DNA of 64,000 nucleotides from Bacillus badius NBRC 15713 (GCF_001591605.1 NZ_BCVF01000006.1:62001-126000), one strand, 5' to 3'. Shown: positions 38,798-48,399, numbered from the stretch's first letter. Translations and numbers: made by a program. Notes: generated by a model from the letters alone, not told the origin.

Positions 38798-39940
38798 TTA
38801 TAAAAGTGAGTGGACGAAATTCCGTGTTTCCTTGTCGGTTTGCTGAATTGTTTCCAGATCCGGCTGAGCAATAGATTCATGTCTTTCCAAAGCCCGTTCA
38901 ACCATTTCGTCAATTTGCAAAAATGTAATTCTCCCGTCAAGAAAGGCAGCAACAGCTGCTTCATTTGCAGCATTTAGCACTGTAGGTACGGTGCCGCCCG
39001 CTTTCCCTGCCCGATAAGCGAGGGCAAGCATCCGGAAACGCTCTTGATCCATTCGTTCAAAGTGAAGCTTGCCCGCCTCCAGCAAATTCAAACGCCGGGC
39101 AGACGGCAATGGCAGGCGATCCGGATAAGAAAGCGCATATTGAATAGGCACACGCATATCAGGGGTCCCAAGCTGGGCAATGACTGAGCTGTCTTGAAAT
39201 TCGACCATCGAATGAATAATACTTTCTCGATGTAAAATAACATCTATTTGTTCATATGGCAAATGAAAAAGCCAGTGAGCTTCAATGACTTCCAAGCCTT
39301 TATTCATCATCGTGGCTGAATCAATCGTAATCTTCGCGCCCATTGACCAGTTAGGGTGGTTCAGCGCTTCTTGCACCGTTACATTCTTTAGTTCTTCACG
39401 CGTACGGTCCCGGAAGCTTCCTCCAGAAGCCGTCAATATGAGACGCTCAATGTTTTTCTCCTGTTCTCCCTGCAAGCATTGAAAAATAGCTGAATGCTCA
39501 CTGTCTACCGGCAAGAGGTCTACATGATGCTTTTCTGCCGCCTCCATCACTAGATGCCCTGCGGTAACGAGCGTTTCTTTGTTAGCAATAGCAACTGTCT
39601 TGCCCGCTTCGATCGCTTGCAGCGTCGGGCGCAGGCCGATGCTGCCGAGCACGGCGTTTACTAGCATATCCGCTTGTTGAAAAACAGCCGTTTCAACAAG
39701 CCCTTCTTCCCCATGCATAATTTGCAAAAAAGGAAATTCGGACTTTAATTTATCCGCATCTTCCTGGCGTGCCACCGCTACTAATGCCGGCTGGAACTCA
39801 CGGATGATCTTCCTTGTTTCCTCTATGTTCCGGCCAGCTGAAAAGGCAGCCAGCGAAAATTCCTCGCGATGCTCGCGGATCACATCAAGCGTCTGGCGGC
39901 CGATGGAGCCAGTCGCACCTAAAAGACTTAATTTCTTCAC
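38798..39940 (-). CDS. dxr: 1-deoxy-D-xylulose 5-phosphate reductoisomerase
   Basis: A 380-residue NADPH enzyme that makes 2-C-methyl-D-erythritol 4-phosphate in isoprenoid synthesis. GATGSIG is at residues 8-14, NKETLV and the metal-site segment [11 protein letters not shown] follow. An ATG occurs at 39949, but there GAGGAG would touch the start codon. The GTG at 39940 ([14 protein letters not shown]) has it 9 bases upstream and matches the usual N-terminus, so GTG is chosen. The undecaprenyl pyrophosphate synthase gene in the same row uses isoprenoids made by this pathway. Confidence 0.94.
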   Translation of the reverse strand: MKKLSLLGATGSIGRQTLDVIREHREEFSLAAFSAGRNIEETRKIIREFQPALVAVARQEDADKLKSEFPFLQIMHGEEGLVETAVFQQADMLVNAVLGSIGLRPTLQAIEAGKTVAIANKETLVTAGHLVMEAAEKHHVDLLPVDSEHSAIFQCLQGEQEKNIERLILTASGGSFRDRTREELKNVTVQEALNHPNWSMGAKITIDSATMMNKGLEVIEAHWLFHLPYEQIDVILHRESIIHSMVEFQDSSVIAQLGTPDMRVPIQYALSYPDRLPLPSARRLNLLEAGKLHFERMDQERFRMLALAYRAGKAGGTVPTVLNAANEAAVAAFLDGRITFLQIDEMVERALERHESIAQPDLETIQQTDKETRNFVHSLL

Positions 39941-39970
39941 ATGTTTCATCTCCTCAAACAAGCTGTCCTG

Positions 39971-40759
39971 TTACACTAGCTGCAATAAATGAACGAGCGG
40001 GAAAACAAACAGCCAGCTGTCTGTCCGATCTAAAATTCCCCCGTGCCCCGGCAGCAAAGTGCCCGAATCCTTCACGCCATAATGGCGCTTTAGGGCTGAT
40101 TCTGCCAAATCGCCAAGCTGTCCAAACACGGATAGCACGGCTGTAGCAATCAACAATTTAAACACCGGGATATCCATATCCCCTACCAATGAGATAATCA
40201 AAGCCACAATAATAGCTGCGATAATGCCCCCGACGGATCCTTCGATCGTCTTTTTCGGGCTGATTTCAGGCCACAGCTTGCGTTTCCCGAATGACCGTCC
40301 CACGAAATACGCTCCTGAGTCTGTCGCCCATGTAATAAACAAAGCAAAAAAGACAAATATCACGCCAGCTTCTCTTGTTTCTATAAAATAATAAAAACCA
40401 AAACCGACATACAGAGCAGCCAATACACAAAATCCCGCGTCTTCAAAATGAAATCTGTTTTTAGACACGACTGTGTACGCTAGAATCAGCAAGACGAGCA
40501 AACCGGCAAGCTGCAGCTTATCATACCCTGCTTGTTCAATAACGGCAGTTAAGCGCTCCGGCATTAATATAATGCAAATTAAAATAATAGAAAGCAAACC
40601 AGGCATCGAAGCAGGAGCGATCCCCTTCATTTTTAATGCTTCCGTCAGCCCGATCACGGCCATTAAATAAGCCAGTATAATCATGGGCCAGCCGCCATAC
40701 AGCACAACCGGCAAAAAAGCGGCTGCTGCGATAACAGCGGTTAAGATACGTTGTTTCAT
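39971..40759 (-). CDS. cdsA: phosphatidate cytidylyltransferase
   Basis: A 262-residue membrane protein with about eight helices that makes CDP-diacylglycerol, the precursor of phospholipids. The signature toward the C-terminus (ESALKRHYGVKDSGTLLPGHGGILDRTDS in two parts) and WATDSGAYFVGRSFGKRKL identify it. AGGAG lies 8 bases before the ATG. It follows uppS by 33 bases and precedes dxr by 30. Confidence 0.95.
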   Translation of the reverse strand: MKQRILTAVIAAAAFLPVVLYGGWPMIILAYLMAVIGLTEALKMKGIAPASMPGLLSIILICIILMPERLTAVIEQAGYDKLQLAGLLVLLILAYTVVSKNRFHFEDAGFCVLAALYVGFGFYYFIETREAGVIFVFFALFITWATDSGAYFVGRSFGKRKLWPEISPKKTIEGSVGGIIAAIIVALIISLVGDMDIPVFKLLIATAVLSVFGQLGDLAESALKRHYGVKDSGTLLPGHGGILDRTDSWLFVFPLVHLLQLV

Positions 40760-40792
40760 GTCTCATACTCCTAACTCTCTAATAAAAAATAA

Positions 40793-41569
40793 TTACGACA
40801 AACCGCCGAACCGGCGTGAGCGCCGCTGAAAAGCTTCTACCGCTTCAAGCAAGTGATCTTCTTTAAAGTCAGGCCAATTCGTGTCCGTAAACCAAAATTC
40901 TGTATAGGCCAGCTGCCAAAGCATAAAATTGCTGAGGCGAATTTCGCCGCTCGTCCGAATAAGCAAATCCGGGTCTTGTAAATGCTCGGTCATAAGATAA
41001 CGTGAAAAAAGCTCTTCATTCAAATTTTCCTCTAATATTATACCATTTTTTACATCGCTAATAATATTTTTTACAGCGGTTAAAATCTCCGCCCGGCTTC
41101 CATAATTCAAAGCAAAATTTAAAATCAGTCCATCATTGCCGCTTGTCTGTTCCATAGCCTTTTCCACTGCATTGAGCGTATGCTTCGGTATCTGGCTTCG
41201 TTCGCCCATCATTTGCACCCGGACATTTTCTTCGATCAATTCCGGCAAAAACATGCCGAGGAACTCCTCAGGCAATTTCATCAAAAACTCTACCTCATGT
41301 TTGGGGCGCTTCCAGTTTTCAGTTGAGAACGCGTACAGCGTCAACACTTTTACGCCTAGCTTGTTTACGAGTTTCGTTATTTTTTTTACCGTTTTCATTC
41401 CTTCATGATGACCGGCAATTCGGGGAAGAGCTCTTTTTTTCGCCCATCGTCCATTGCCGTCCATAATGATCGCAATATGCTCCGGCACCGGTTCTTCTTT
41501 AATCTTTTTGACCCGGTCCTCAATATTATGGTCATTTGCTGTTCTCCATAATTTCTTTTTATTGATCAT
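40793..41569 (-). CDS. uppS: undecaprenyl diphosphate synthase
   Basis: A 258-residue cis-prenyltransferase that makes the C55 lipid carrier for cell-wall synthesis. IIMDGNGRWAKKR with Asp37 binds the pyrophosphate, and TLYAFSTENWKRP, NFALNYGSR and DLLIRTSGEIRLSNF are the other family motifs. The ATG at 41569 has GAGGA upstream; ten extra in-frame codons are rejected. In the 240-base gap after frr I see a terminator and AT-rich sequence with TATAAT-like elements but no promoter I would fix. Confidence 0.96.
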   Translation of the reverse strand: MINKKKLWRTANDHNIEDRVKKIKEEPVPEHIAIIMDGNGRWAKKRALPRIAGHHEGMKTVKKITKLVNKLGVKVLTLYAFSTENWKRPKHEVEFLMKLPEEFLGMFLPELIEENVRVQMMGERSQIPKHTLNAVEKAMEQTSGNDGLILNFALNYGSRAEILTAVKNIISDVKNGIILEENLNEELFSRYLMTEHLQDPDLLIRTSGEIRLSNFMLWQLAYTEFWFTDTNWPDFKEDHLLEAVEAFQRRSRRFGGLS

Positions 41570-41774
41570 AAAATATCCTCCACGATGTAGCATCACCAAA
41601 TTATTAACAAATCATTACCTATTATAATACCAAAATTGCTTGTCGATTACTTTGCAGAAATGGATGTATTTTTTAATTCTATGGCTTTGCTGAATAATCA
41701 TGTTCAATTTAGTTCTTTTTAACCTGCTCGGACAAGGAGGGTCGCCTTGCTTTACCATAGCTTATTCAATAAAA

Positions 41775-41809
41775 AAGAAGAAAACCCTCTTACATCGAAG
41801 AGGGTTTGT
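41775..41809 (-). terminator. intrinsic terminator of frr
   Basis: AAACCCTCTT (41782-41791) pairs with AAGAGGGTTT (41798-41807). On the minus strand TTCTTCTTTTTTATT follows. It ends the pyrH-frr unit. Confidence 0.88.
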
Positions 41810-41812
41810 ACA

Positions 41813-42370
41813 TTAAACTTCCATAATTTCTTTTTCTTTGTCTTTGGAAATGCTGTCGATTTTGCTGATGAACTCATCTGTTTGCTTTTGAACATCGTCC
41901 GTCAAGCCGCGCAATTCATCTTCAGTAATATCTCCAGCCTTCTCTTGTTTCTTCAGCTCTTCGTTCGCATCGCGGCGAATATTGCGAATGGCCACCTTTG
42001 CATCTTCCGCTTCTTTTTTCACAAGCTTAGCTAATTCCTTACGGCGCTCTTCTGTTAAAGCTGGAAACGCAAGACGGATAACAGATCCGTCGTTTGACGG
42101 CGTTAACCCAAGGTCTGATTTTAAAATAGCTTTTTCAATGTCACCCATAGCTGTTTTATCATAAGGCTGAATGACTAGAAGTCTCGCTTCTGGAATAGAA
42201 ATAGAAGCCAGCTGGTTAATCGGTGTCGGCGCTCCGTAATAGTCTACGGTAATGCGGTCTAACACTGAGGCACTCGCACGGCCGGCACGAATAGAAGCCA
42301 ATTCTCTCGTGTAAGCCTGAATTGCTTTGGTCATTCTTTCTTTCATCTGCTCAATTGTTTGATTTGCCAT
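41813..42370 (-). CDS. frr: ribosome recycling factor
   Basis: A 185-residue RRF, the standard length, which splits post-termination ribosomes with EF-G. The [24 protein letters not shown] start, [16 protein letters not shown] and the Lys/Glu-rich tail are typical. The ATG overlaps the pyrH stop as TAATG, and the ribosome site is inside the last codons of pyrH, so the two are translationally coupled. Confidence 0.96.
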   Translation of the reverse strand: MANQTIEQMKERMTKAIQAYTRELASIRAGRASASVLDRITVDYYGAPTPINQLASISIPEARLLVIQPYDKTAMGDIEKAILKSDLGLTPSNDGSVIRLAFPALTEERRKELAKLVKKEAEDAKVAIRNIRRDANEELKKQEKAGDITEDELRGLTDDVQKQTDEFISKIDSISKDKEKEIMEV

Positions 42371-43095
42371 TATTCTTTCCCCCTTACAATTGTTCCGATA
42401 TCTTCACCCATGACGACCCGTTTAATATTGCCGTTTTCGGTAATAGAAAATACAATCAGCGGTATGTCGTTGTCCATACATAGCGAGGATGCTGTGGAGT
42501 CCATTACCGCAAGTCCTTGCTTGATTACATCAAGATAGGATAATTGATCATATTTCACTGCATTTTTGTCAACGCGCGGATCGGCTGAATACACACCATC
42601 CACATTGTTTTTCGCCATTAAAATAACTTCCGCTTCAATTTCAGCAGCCCGGAGTGCAGCTGTGGTATCTGTAGAAAAATATGGGTTGCCTGTGCCTGCA
42701 GCAAAAATAACTACCCGCTTCTTTTCAAGGTGGCGAATAGCCCGGCGGCGGATATAAGGCTCGGCTACCTGGCGCATCTCAATGGACGTCTGAACCCTTG
42801 TTTCAATGCCAAGCTGCTCAAGGCTATCTTGCAAAGCCATTGAGTTCATGACAGTCGCAAGCATCCCCATATAATCAGCAGTTGCCCGGTCCATTCCCAT
42901 TTCGCTGCCGATCTTTCCTCTCCAAATGTTGCCGCCGCCAACTACGACTGCTACCTCGATATCGAGCTCGGCAATTTCCTTCACTTGTTCGGCGATTGAC
43001 TTAATAACAGCCGGATTAATGCCAAATCCTGCTTCACCTGCCAGCGCTTCACCGCTTAACTTTAATACTACACGTTTATATTTTGGAACGCTCAT
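42370..43095 (-). CDS. pyrH: UMP kinase
   Basis: A 241-residue bacterial UMP kinase of the amino-acid kinase fold, which makes UDP and is usually controlled by GTP and [27 protein letters not shown] and the [12 protein letters not shown] segment are visible. The start at 43095 has GGAGG 6 bases before the ATG; a 20-codon extension is rejected. A hairpin lies between tsf and pyrH. Confidence 0.95.
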   Translation of the reverse strand: MSVPKYKRVVLKLSGEALAGEAGFGINPAVIKSIAEQVKEIAELDIEVAVVVGGGNIWRGKIGSEMGMDRATADYMGMLATVMNSMALQDSLEQLGIETRVQTSIEMRQVAEPYIRRRAIRHLEKKRVVIFAAGTGNPYFSTDTTAALRAAEIEAEVILMAKNNVDGVYSADPRVDKNAVKYDQLSYLDVIKQGLAVMDSTASSLCMDNDIPLIVFSITENGNIKRVVMGEDIGTIVRGKE

Positions 43096-43159
43096 GTAAA
43101 CCTCCATATGTATGGTTATTGGTTTGCCTTGGCTATCATCTTGCAAAATCGCCAAACCC

Positions 43160-43203
43160 TAGATGAAATCCCTTACCAATAGCCGGCAAGGGATTTCTAT
43201 CTA
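43160..43203 (-). terminator. hairpin between tsf and pyrH, weak terminator or attenuator
   Basis: GAAATCCCTT (43165-43174) pairs with AAGGGATTTC (43188-43197), extended by AGAT/ATCT past one bulge. On the minus strand no real T run follows (ATCTAGGGTTTGG), so read-through into pyrH-frr is likely. Confidence 0.5.
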
Positions 43204-43244
43204 ACAATAACAAATTCCTTCTATTTTTAATCAATAGAACAAAA

Positions 43245-44126
43245 TTATTTTTTCACTTGGTTCATTACTTCTTCAGCAAAATTGTCTTGGCGTTTCTCAA
43301 TACCTTCGCCCACTTCGTAGCGTACAAGCCCAGTTACTTGCGCTCCTTTAGATTGAACAAATTTGCCTACTTTTTCATCCGGGTTTTTAACGAACGGTTG
43401 ATCTACCAAGCAGATCTCTTCAAAGAACTTGCTCAGGCGGCCCTCAACCATTTTCGCTACGATATTCTCAGGCTTGCCTTCATTTAAAGCTTGCTGAGTT
43501 AATACTTCACGCTCACGAGCTACTTCTTCTTCAGAAACAGCGTCACGGGAAATATATTTAGGGTTTAAAGCTGCCGCATGCATCGCTACATCTTTCGCTG
43601 CAGCAGCATCTGTTGTGCCTTCAAGAACAGTCAGCACGCCAATGCGGCCGCCCATATGAAGATATTCACCGAAAGCGTCGTTATCGCCTTTTGTTTTCAC
43701 TTCAAAGCGGCGAAGAGTTAATTTTTCACCAATTTTCGCGATCGCTTCATTGATGTACTCGCCAACTGTTTGTCCATTTTCCATTTTTTGCTCAAGTGCT
43801 TCTTCTACGTTCGCAGGCTTTTTAGCAAGCAAATGGTCCGCTAATTCTTTTACAAGCGCTTGGAAACCTTCGTTTTTAGCAACGAAGTCAGTTTCTGAGT
43901 TTACTTCTAAAATAACGGCTTCATTGCCTTCGCTTTTAATGAAAGCAGTTCCTTCAGCAGCAATACGGTCGGATTTCTTTGCAGCTTTTGCAATTCCTTT
44001 TTCACGAAGGAAATCAATCGCTTTTTCCATATCACCGTCAGTTTCTGTTAGCGCTTTTTTACAATCCATCATACCAGCGCCAGTTTTTTCACGCAGTTCT
44101 TTAACCATTTGAGCAGTAATTGCCAT
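43245..44126 (-). CDS. tsf: translation elongation factor Ts
   Basis: A 293-residue nucleotide exchange factor for EF-Tu. The N-terminal [12 protein letters not shown] motif (about 16-27) and [14 protein letters not shown] are hallmarks, and the length is normal. AAGGAGG stands before the ATG. It follows rpsB across a terminator that is probably leaky, the conserved rpsB-tsf pairing. Confidence 0.97.
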   Translation of the reverse strand: MAITAQMVKELREKTGAGMMDCKKALTETDGDMEKAIDFLREKGIAKAAKKSDRIAAEGTAFIKSEGNEAVILEVNSETDFVAKNEGFQALVKELADHLLAKKPANVEEALEQKMENGQTVGEYINEAIAKIGEKLTLRRFEVKTKGDNDAFGEYLHMGGRIGVLTVLEGTTDAAAAKDVAMHAAALNPKYISRDAVSEEEVAREREVLTQQALNEGKPENIVAKMVEGRLSKFFEEICLVDQPFVKNPDEKVGKFVQSKGAQVTGLVRYEVGEGIEKRQDNFAEEVMNQVKK

Positions 44127-44224
44127 AATTTTCTTCCTCCTTCGAGTCGTATGCTTCTTTATGTGCAGTTAGCCTACTTAAAAGGCTATGCTGGAGTATA
44201 TTTACACTTGTTTCAGCAAGGTTT

Positions 44225-44268
44225 TTAAAAAAAGGTGATAAGAGAAGGTCTACTTATCACCTTTTATT
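44225..44268 (-). terminator. terminator between rpsB and tsf
   Basis: A 13-bp perfect stem (44230-44242 with 44253-44265, AAAAGGTGATAAG) has a 10-base loop and is followed on the minus strand by TTTAAAAACC after the T-rich arm. It may act as a partial terminator that sets S2 above EF-Ts. Confidence 0.85.
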
Positions 44269-44273
44269 GACTG

Positions 44274-45023
44274 TTATTCAGCTGCAGCTGCTGTTTCTTC
44301 AACTTCTGCTTCTGCTGATACTTCTGCCTCTGCTGTTTCTTCTCCTTGTTTTGCTTCAAGGATAGCATCTGCCATTTTACCTGTTAAAAGTTTAACAGCG
44401 CGGATCGCATCATCGTTTGCCGGAATAACGTAATCAATTTCGTCCGGATCACAGTTTGTATCAACGATACCAACGATTGGAATATTCAATTTGCGAGCTT
44501 CTGCAACAGCAATGCGCTCTTTACGTGGGTCGATAATGAAAAGAGCATCTGGAAGACCTTTCATATCTCTGATGCCGCCAAGGAACTTCACTAAGCGCTC
44601 ATGTTCTTTTTTCAGCTGTACGACTTCTTTTTTAGGAAGTACTTCAAATGTGCCGTCTTCTTCCATTTTTTCAATGTTTTTCAAACGTTGCACACGTTTT
44701 TGGATTGTTGAGAAGTTAGTCAATGTACCACCCAACCAGCGTTGGTTTACATAGTACATTCCTGAACGTTCTGCTTCTTCTTTGACAGATTCTTGAGCTT
44801 GTTTCTTTGTACCAACGAAAAGAACTTTTCCGCCGTCTCCAGCTAAGTCTCTTACAAATTTATAAGCTTCTTCAACTTTTCTTACTGTTTTTTGAAGATC
44901 GATGATATAAATTCCGTTACGCTCTTGGAAAATATATTTTTTCATTTTTGGGTTCCAACGGCGTGTTTGGTGACCGAAGTGAACACCAGCTTCAAGCAAT
45001 TGCTTCATTGAAATAACTGACAT
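44274..45023 (-). CDS. rpsB: 30S ribosomal protein S2
   Basis: A 249-residue S2. The family opening [20 protein letters not shown] and the [13 protein letters not shown] and [15 protein letters not shown] motifs are present. The C-terminus is an Ala/Glu-rich tail. AGGAGG precedes the ATG at 45023; 27 upstream codons in frame belong to the structured leader. It has its own promoter with a leader of about 115 bases. Confidence 0.97.
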   Translation of the reverse strand: MSVISMKQLLEAGVHFGHQTRRWNPKMKKYIFQERNGIYIIDLQKTVRKVEEAYKFVRDLAGDGGKVLFVGTKKQAQESVKEEAERSGMYYVNQRWLGGTLTNFSTIQKRVQRLKNIEKMEEDGTFEVLPKKEVVQLKKEHERLVKFLGGIRDMKGLPDALFIIDPRKERIAVAEARKLNIPIVGIVDTNCDPDEIDYVIPANDDAIRAVKLLTGKMADAILEAKQGEETAEAEVSAEAEVEETAAAAE

Positions 45024-45144
45024 GTTTTGTTTCCTCCTAATGGTTTTAATTTGTCCTCCGCTCTCATCATTTTTATCCAGAAACTGTCTCATAGACAGCA
45101 CCATCTGAACAAATCAGGGAGCGTGTGTGATAACACCGTTAGTA

Positions 45145-45173
45145 ACTATACCACAGCCTGGCAACGCAATCAA
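45145..45173 (-). promoter_or_regulatory. strong sigma-A promoter for rpsB
   Basis: On the minus strand TTGATT (45168-45173), a 17-base spacer and TATAGT (45145-45150) with TGG just before it form an extended -10 promoter. It overlaps the stop codon of the swrB-like gene, so rpsB-tsf is uncoupled from the fla/che operon. The leader contains CTGTCT-ATG-AGACAG, a hairpin that may be part of S2 autoregulation. Confidence 0.8.
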
Positions 45174-45727
45174 CTATTTTTGCCAGCATCCGCAAATTTC
45201 AGTGCTAATTCCACTTCTGTCTTTCCTTTATTTAATTTTCTGGCGATTTCTTCTACACTTAGCCCTTGATCCTTCAACAAAACAATCTCGTCAGCTAAGG
45301 CTTGTTCAGCTGCCGGAGCTTCCTGCTCCTCTGCGGATATTTTTTCCCTCTCATCCGCTGTTTTGTTTGCTGTCCTGTATACTTGTGCAGCCCGAATACG
45401 CTGCATGGAAGGTGCTGCAATAGCCCCAGCGCCCTCTGGAGCCCGGTCGGGGGGAGCTGACTTCCCGGGCGTCACAGCAGAAGAAGCCTGTCCAGCGGCT
45501 GCGGAATGCTCCGCTGGGCTTGAAGAAGAAAATTCTTTAATAAACTTTTCGTTCTCTTCTTTCATTTCCGCCAGATAAGCGGTCATCATTTCTTCCATAT
45601 CTGCTACAAGCTTTTCCTGCTCCTTTTTTATTTCATGCAGGCGGTTTTGCCTCATGAACAGCAAAATAATTGCAAAGAGGGCAACAGCGTTAAGTATAAA
45701 CGAAATAAAGATAAATAGAGTAGCCAT
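45170..45727 (-). CDS. swrB: SwrB/YlxL-like membrane protein
   Basis: A 185-residue protein with one N-terminal membrane helix (residues 3-25), a charged coiled-coil-like stretch (about 27-68), an Ala/Pro/Ser-rich linker and a C-terminal segment (LADEIVLLKDQGLSVEEIARKLNKGKTEVELALKF in parts) that looks like a small helix-turn-helix. This layout and the place after sigD match YlxL/SwrB, which in B. subtilis promotes flagellar export assembly and swarming. The sequence diverges greatly in the linker. A TAAGGAG site precedes the ATG. Confidence 0.8.
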   Translation of the reverse strand: MATLFIFISFILNAVALFAIILLFMRQNRLHEIKKEQEKLVADMEEMMTAYLAEMKEENEKFIKEFSSSSPAEHSAAAGQASSAVTPGKSAPPDRAPEGAGAIAAPSMQRIRAAQVYRTANKTADEREKISAEEQEAPAAEQALADEIVLLKDQGLSVEEIARKLNKGKTEVELALKFADAGKNS

Positions 45728-45753
45728 GAAGTCTCCTTAATGATAAAACTTTT

Positions 45754-46533
45754 TCATCCATGCACCGGGTTATTAATTTTGACAAGTTGATTTTTCAGCT
45801 TAAACAACGCTTTGGAATGAATTTGCGAAATTCTTGAGGTGGAGAGGCTCAACACTTCGCCTATTTCTGTTAAAGTCAGCTCCTCATGGTAGAATAAACT
45901 GAGCACGAGCTGTTCTTTCTCAGACAACTTAGTAATCTCCGCTGTTAATTCCTGAATCAGCTCGCCTTTGACAAGAACATCCTCAGGAAGATCCGCCTTC
46001 TCGTCTTTTAAAACAAACCTCTTCCCCTCTGAATCTTCATGATCATGAATTTGTTCATCCATTGACAGGACATTAGCAAATAAATGTTCCGTCATTGTCT
46101 GATGGACTTCTTCTTCTGTCATATTCAGCTGCTCTGCCACTTCTGCTGCAGTAATTCTCCGAAGATGCTTTTGCTCCAGTTCTTCAATCTTTGTTTCAAT
46201 TTTTTTCGCCTTTTCTCTCGTTCCTCTCGGCAGCCAGTCTTCCTTGCGAAGTCCGTCCAGGATCGCTCCGCGAATGCGAAAAGAAGCATACGTATCAAAC
46301 TTTAAATCCCGAGCCGGATCAAATTTCTTCAACGCATCGTACAAGCCCATTAATCCAAGACTTTTAATATCCTCTTTATTGACGCTTTTTGGCAAACTGG
46401 CCGAGATGCGTTGAGAATGAAAGGATACGAGCGGCATATACTTTTCAACAAGCAGATTGCCTGCCTCTGGATCCTCTGACTCTTTCCAGGCAGCCCACAA
46501 CTTTTGTTCACTATATCTATTCGGTTTGGCCAT
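45754..46533 (-). CDS. sigD: RNA polymerase sigma factor SigD (FliA family)
   Basis: A 259-residue sigma-28 factor for motility and autolysin genes. It shows region 2 (about 25-95, DIKSLGLMGLYDALKKFDP and FDTYASFRIRGAILDGLR), region 3 (about 100-165) and region 4 with the helix-turn-helix TLTEIGEVLSLSTSRISQIHSKAL near residue 220. AGGAGGAG lies upstream of the ATG. Unlike the tightly packed fla/che genes before it, sigD is separated from cheD by 255 bases that contain candidate sigma-A and sigma-D promoters. Confidence 0.95.
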   Translation of the reverse strand: MAKPNRYSEQKLWAAWKESEDPEAGNLLVEKYMPLVSFHSQRISASLPKSVNKEDIKSLGLMGLYDALKKFDPARDLKFDTYASFRIRGAILDGLRKEDWLPRGTREKAKKIETKIEELEQKHLRRITAAEVAEQLNMTEEEVHQTMTEHLFANVLSMDEQIHDHEDSEGKRFVLKDEKADLPEDVLVKGELIQELTAEITKLSEKEQLVLSLFYHEELTLTEIGEVLSLSTSRISQIHSKALFKLKNQLVKINNPVHG

Positions 46534-46618
46534 AGTTGACGTTTCTCCTCCTCGGATTGACCTCTCAGAGAAGTTTTTCTGAAAAAGACGGTCAGGCTAT
46601 TTATTCTTTACGTTCCAC

Positions 46619-46659
46619 ATTTTAATAAAAGATATCGCCGAAACGCAAATAAATTTTTA
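46619..46659 (-). promoter_or_regulatory. candidate sigma-A and sigma-D promoters for sigD
   Basis: On the minus strand TTGCGT (46643-46648), 18 bases and TAAAAT (46619-46624) suit sigma-A. Overlapping it, TAAA (46656-46659), 16 bases and GGCGATAT (46632-46639) resemble the sigma-D pattern TAAA - 15 - GCCGATAT with one -10 mismatch. Confidence 0.45.
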
Positions 46660-46715
46660 CAACGTCTAGTAGTTCAGTAAGGAATTTCTGTCTACTGCAT
46701 TCATTTTTAACATTC

Positions 46716-46731
46716 CGTGCGGTTACGCACG
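46716..46731 (-). promoter_or_regulatory. small hairpin between cheD and sigD
   Basis: CGTGCG pairs with CGCACG around a 4-base loop, about 60 bases after the cheD stop. No T run follows directly. It could protect the end of the cheD message or weaken read-through into sigD. Confidence 0.4.
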
Positions 46732-46788
46732 ATCAGCTTTTGCATACAGGCGCTAAGAAAGTTGGAAGCCATTTTCTATCCTGCGCTC

Positions 46789-47286
46789 TTATATACGGCA
46801 ATTGCCTTTGTTGACTGTTCTTACATAAAGCTCGCAGGTGCGCGGGTCAAATTCGATCGTGCGGCCGCTGCTTCCTCCAACATCTTCTGCTATTACCGGG
46901 ATATGATACACTTGCAGCATTTGCTTCACAGCCTCGACATTTCTTGGTCCGATTTTGAAGGAGCTGTTTTGCAAATTGAATTGAAACATTTGGGCACCGC
47001 CGGCGATCTTGGCTTTCAGCCTATAGGATTGTGCCCCTTCCGCTTTCAACTGCGCCACCAGTTCAGTAATCCCTGTGTCTGCATATTTTGCTTTATTCAT
47101 ATGCCCGCTCTTTGCAAGCGAAGAGTCAGGAAGCATTACATGCACCATTCCGGCAATTGCCATCCGTTCATCGTATATAACTACCCCGACGCAGGAACCC
47201 AGCCCGGATGTTCGAATGACATTCGGCGGCCGAACGATATTCAAATCGGCAATCCCTACTTTGATCACTTGTCCGACGCTATTCAT
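46789..47286 (-). CDS. cheD: chemoreceptor glutamine deamidase CheD
   Basis: A 165-residue cysteine deamidase. The nucleophile lies in TSGLGSCVGVV (about residue 32) and the histidine in MVHVMLP (about 49), the CheD catalytic pair. It deamidates receptor glutamines and, bound to CheC, takes part in adaptation. It overlaps cheC by 8 bases, and its complex with CheC explains the coupling. After cheD the close packing of the operon breaks for 255 bases. Confidence 0.94.
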   Translation of the reverse strand: MNSVGQVIKVGIADLNIVRPPNVIRTSGLGSCVGVVIYDERMAIAGMVHVMLPDSSLAKSGHMNKAKYADTGITELVAQLKAEGAQSYRLKAKIAGGAQMFQFNLQNSSFKIGPRNVEAVKQMLQVYHIPVIAEDVGGSSGRTIEFDPRTCELYVRTVNKGNCRI

Positions 47287-47920
47287 TTATCCCAACTCCA
47301 AGAGCTTCAAAGATTGGACCGAATGACAGCGGATCAGGAAGCAAGAAGAAATGCCCTTTCATTTCATCGCTGCATCCTGCTTCTACTTCCTTAAGCACCG
47401 TTTCGATGACGATGGCATAGTCACCATACCGGGAAGATTCTACAAGGCCATAACTAATGATTGCCCCAAACATATCGATGGCAAGCTCCGGAACTGAAGG
47501 ATAAATTTGAAGGCGGGTGAAATCGCCAAGCGCCGACAAATAAGAACCGGATAAAATGTTTCCTAACTCCTGCATAGCGGATAATCCGAGGCTCTTTCCC
47601 TCTGCTTTCCTAAAGGAAAAACTCTTGTCGCCTGTCATATTGCTAATAAAATGTTCCGCTTGCTGCAAGGAAAGGACAAAAAACATGTTGCCCGTCACTT
47701 CTCCCTCAATTCGCAAGCTCACACTGACAACTTCTTCTTCCGCACCGCCCGCCATTTCCATCATTTCATTAAAGGACACAATTCTGGCACTTGGAACCTT
47801 CATATCGATTTGTTTGTTCAACAAAGTTGACAGGGCAGTAGCTGCATGGCCAGCGCCAATGTTGCCAAATTCTTTTAAAATATCTAAATGGGTGGTATTC
47901 ATTTTTTCTATATAGTTCAT
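47279..47920 (-). CDS. cheC: CheY-P phosphatase CheC
   Basis: A 213-residue protein with two copies of the phosphatase motif: DILKEFGNIGAGHAA (near residue 14) and SAMQELGNILSGSYL (near 115), each with the Glu and Asn used for CheY-P hydrolysis. It belongs to the CheC/FliY/CheX family and binds CheD. The ATG lies after cheW with AGGGG upstream. Confidence 0.94.
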   Translation of the reverse strand: MNYIEKMNTTHLDILKEFGNIGAGHAATALSTLLNKQIDMKVPSARIVSFNEMMEMAGGAEEEVVSVSLRIEGEVTGNMFFVLSLQQAEHFISNMTGDKSFSFRKAEGKSLGLSAMQELGNILSGSYLSALGDFTRLQIYPSVPELAIDMFGAIISYGLVESSRYGDYAIVIETVLKEVEAGCSDEMKGHFFLLPDPLSFGPIFEALGVGINE

Positions 47921-47932
47921 CGTTTTTGGCCC

Positions 47933-48370
47933 CTACTTGAAAACTCGTTCTAAATTCAGCAGGATGAGCAGTCTTTTTTCAAGTTTGGCAACGCCGGTAA
48001 TATACTCAGCCTCTACCGCTCCAACCACATCAGGCTGCGGCTCAATAATACTCTTTGGAATGTCAAGAACATCGTTGGCGCTGTCGACAACAAGTCCAAC
48101 CTCGATATCGTCACAGGAAGCAATAATAATTCTTGTCTGTTCATCGTATTCTTTTTCCGGAAGGTTAAAGCGATTGCGCAAATCAATAATTGGGGTAACA
48201 ACCCCACGCAGATTAATGACACCTTTAATGAAAGGCACGGTTCCCGGCACGCGTGTAATGTGTATCAGCTTTTCAATCCCTTGAACTTGATGGACCGGAA
48301 ATGCATATTCCTTGTCCATCAATTGGAAAGCAATGACTTTAATCATTGACGGAGCTGCAATTTCACTCAT
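47933..48370 (-). CDS. cheW: chemotaxis coupling protein CheW
   Basis: A 145-residue scaffold that links receptors to CheA. It is a single CheW-like domain with the core GVINLRGVVTPIIDLRNRF. The ATG at 48370 has AAGGAGGG 7 bases upstream; a 17-codon extension back toward cheA is rejected. Confidence 0.94.
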   Translation of the reverse strand: MSEIAAPSMIKVIAFQLMDKEYAFPVHQVQGIEKLIHITRVPGTVPFIKGVINLRGVVTPIIDLRNRFNLPEKEYDEQTRIIIASCDDIEVGLVVDSANDVLDIPKSIIEPQPDVVGAVEAEYITGVAKLEKRLLILLNLERVFK

Positions 48371-48399
48371 TGTTTTTCCCTCCTTTTCCCCTCTATTCC

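Noticed and set aside
41570-41760. Promoter for uppS (TCGACA and TATAAT-like elements around 41620-41650)
   Set aside because: The spacing between the best -35 and -10 is 14 bases or the -35 is lost, so no reliable call was possible.
46640-46740. A 36-codon open frame between cheD and sigD (minus strand) ending LDVVKIYLRFGDIFY
   Set aside because: It has no start codon or ribosome site, and it overlaps the promoter-like elements. The protein-like look is probably chance.
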